Assembly: GCA_903872345.1 (NCBI GenBank)
Contig: CAIQKM010000113.1
Coordinates: forward strand, 1 to 45,674
Direction of reading: 5' to 3'
Length of the DNA stretch: 45,674 bases
Source of the DNA: an uncultured Verrucomicrobia subdivision 3 bacterium
GTDB lineage: Bacteria > Verrucomicrobiota > Verrucomicrobiia > Limisphaerales > UBA11358
Below the pieces are notes generated by a model, which had not been told where the DNA came from, ran no database searches, and saw nothing but the letters and a program-made list of their open reading frames with translations. The translations under genes and the position numbers were made by a program. Positions within the stretch are counted from its first letter, which is position 1. Each line of letters opens with the position of its first letter. Below, in pieces: positions 45,476-45,674 of the stretch.

Positions 45476-45674
45476 TCATTGATTGCCGCGAAACGCATAC
45501 CCGGCAAGGAGCCAGGCCGCATCCAAGTCGCTTGCCGGCGGCGGGTTGCCGTATTTGTTGGGATCCATGCTGGCGGCATAGGCAATGGTGACGCCCGACA
45601 GCCAGCGACGTGAGGTGGAATGCCCGTCCGCCCAGCTAAAGGTGCTCGACGAGCCATGAAACGCCGCCGGCGAG
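45476..45674 (-). CDS. C-terminal end of an H-X9-DG prepilin-like protein (partial)
   Basis: The last 65 codons of a gene cut by the window's right edge; it enters on the minus strand and ends at TGA (45476-45478). It reads SPAAFHGSSSTFSWADGHST, then RRWL, then MDPNKYGNPPPASDLDAAWL, ending YAFRGNQ. H-GSSSTFSWA-DG is an exact H-X9-DG motif, the signature of the C-terminal domain found in prepilin-type N-cleavage (DUF1559-like) proteins abundant in Verrucomicrobiota and Planctomycetota. The type IV-like N-terminus lies outside the window. It has no start codon here and so is easily missed. It is transcribed toward the kinase gene, 236 bp away. Confidence 0.8.
   Translation of the reverse strand, partial: SPAAFHGSSSTFSWADGHSTSRRWLSGVTIAYAASMDPNKYGNPPPASDLDAAWLLAGYAFRGNQ

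Noticed and set aside
45442..45657. A 71-codon minus-strand frame near the right edge
   Set aside because: It is an out-of-frame shadow of the H-X9-DG prepilin tail, which has the recognisable motif.

Overview
The window looks like a stretch of a GC-rich Verrucomicrobiota chromosome, most likely the Pedosphaera/Limisphaera side of the phylum. This is judged from gene content, not a search: two PEP-CTERM proteins, a 'two-component propeller' histidine kinase, an H-X9-DG prepilin tail, a Tat-exported MocA-type oxidoreductase, a sialate O-acetylesterase, a GH30 glycosidase and an NHL/Ig surface protein. Most start codons lack a Shine-Dalgarno sequence and are preceded by A/T-rich DNA, and the intergenic DNA is full of dispersed hairpin-forming repeats.

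Layout. 1-1279 is a gene-free, repeat-rich block with two copies of a 146-bp multi-hairpin element. 1280-6798 holds a small TPR protein, a lipoprotein, a secreted coiled-coil/TPR protein with YjbQ behind it, and a serine hydrolase. 7026-14097 is the gyrase locus: gyrB, then a two-gene Phd/VapC-type toxin-antitoxin module with its own palindromic promoter-operator, then gyrA, then a DUF481 outer-membrane protein and a strong terminator. 14192-18679 holds pdxH, a six-helix membrane protein, and a convergent GH30/sialate O-acetylesterase pair; the esterase has a possible structured leader with a terminator. 18969-25210 holds a PAS-SpoIIE phosphatase, a REP-like palindrome, a Gly-rich Spy-like protein, a MocA oxidoreductase, a TauE/SafE permease, an SGNH hydrolase and phosphofructokinase. 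25546-28620 is a 1024-residue NHL/Ig protein. 29007-31061 is an NfeD-slipin operon, followed by an FmdB-like zinc ribbon, a low-complexity exported protein, a 1450-residue GH13-GH133 glycogen debranching fusion, and typA/bipA. 38865-40953 has tandem PEP-CTERM 'choice-of-anchor A' paralogs, each with a near-consensus promoter. 41462-45239 is a histidine kinase-response regulator pair. A prepilin-like gene runs off the right edge.

Points of most interest: the toxin-antitoxin module embedded between gyrB and gyrA, with a 26-bp perfect palindrome lying over a near-consensus promoter whose predicted start coincides with the antitoxin ATG; the NHL/Ig protein, which reads as two six-bladed propellers each inserted inside an Ig-like domain; the debranching-enzyme fusion with both catalytic halves intact; the repeat element whose two copies carry a compensatory base-pair change; and a possible riboswitch-like leader upstream of the esterase. 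Functional statements are family-level inferences from motifs; no database search was possible.
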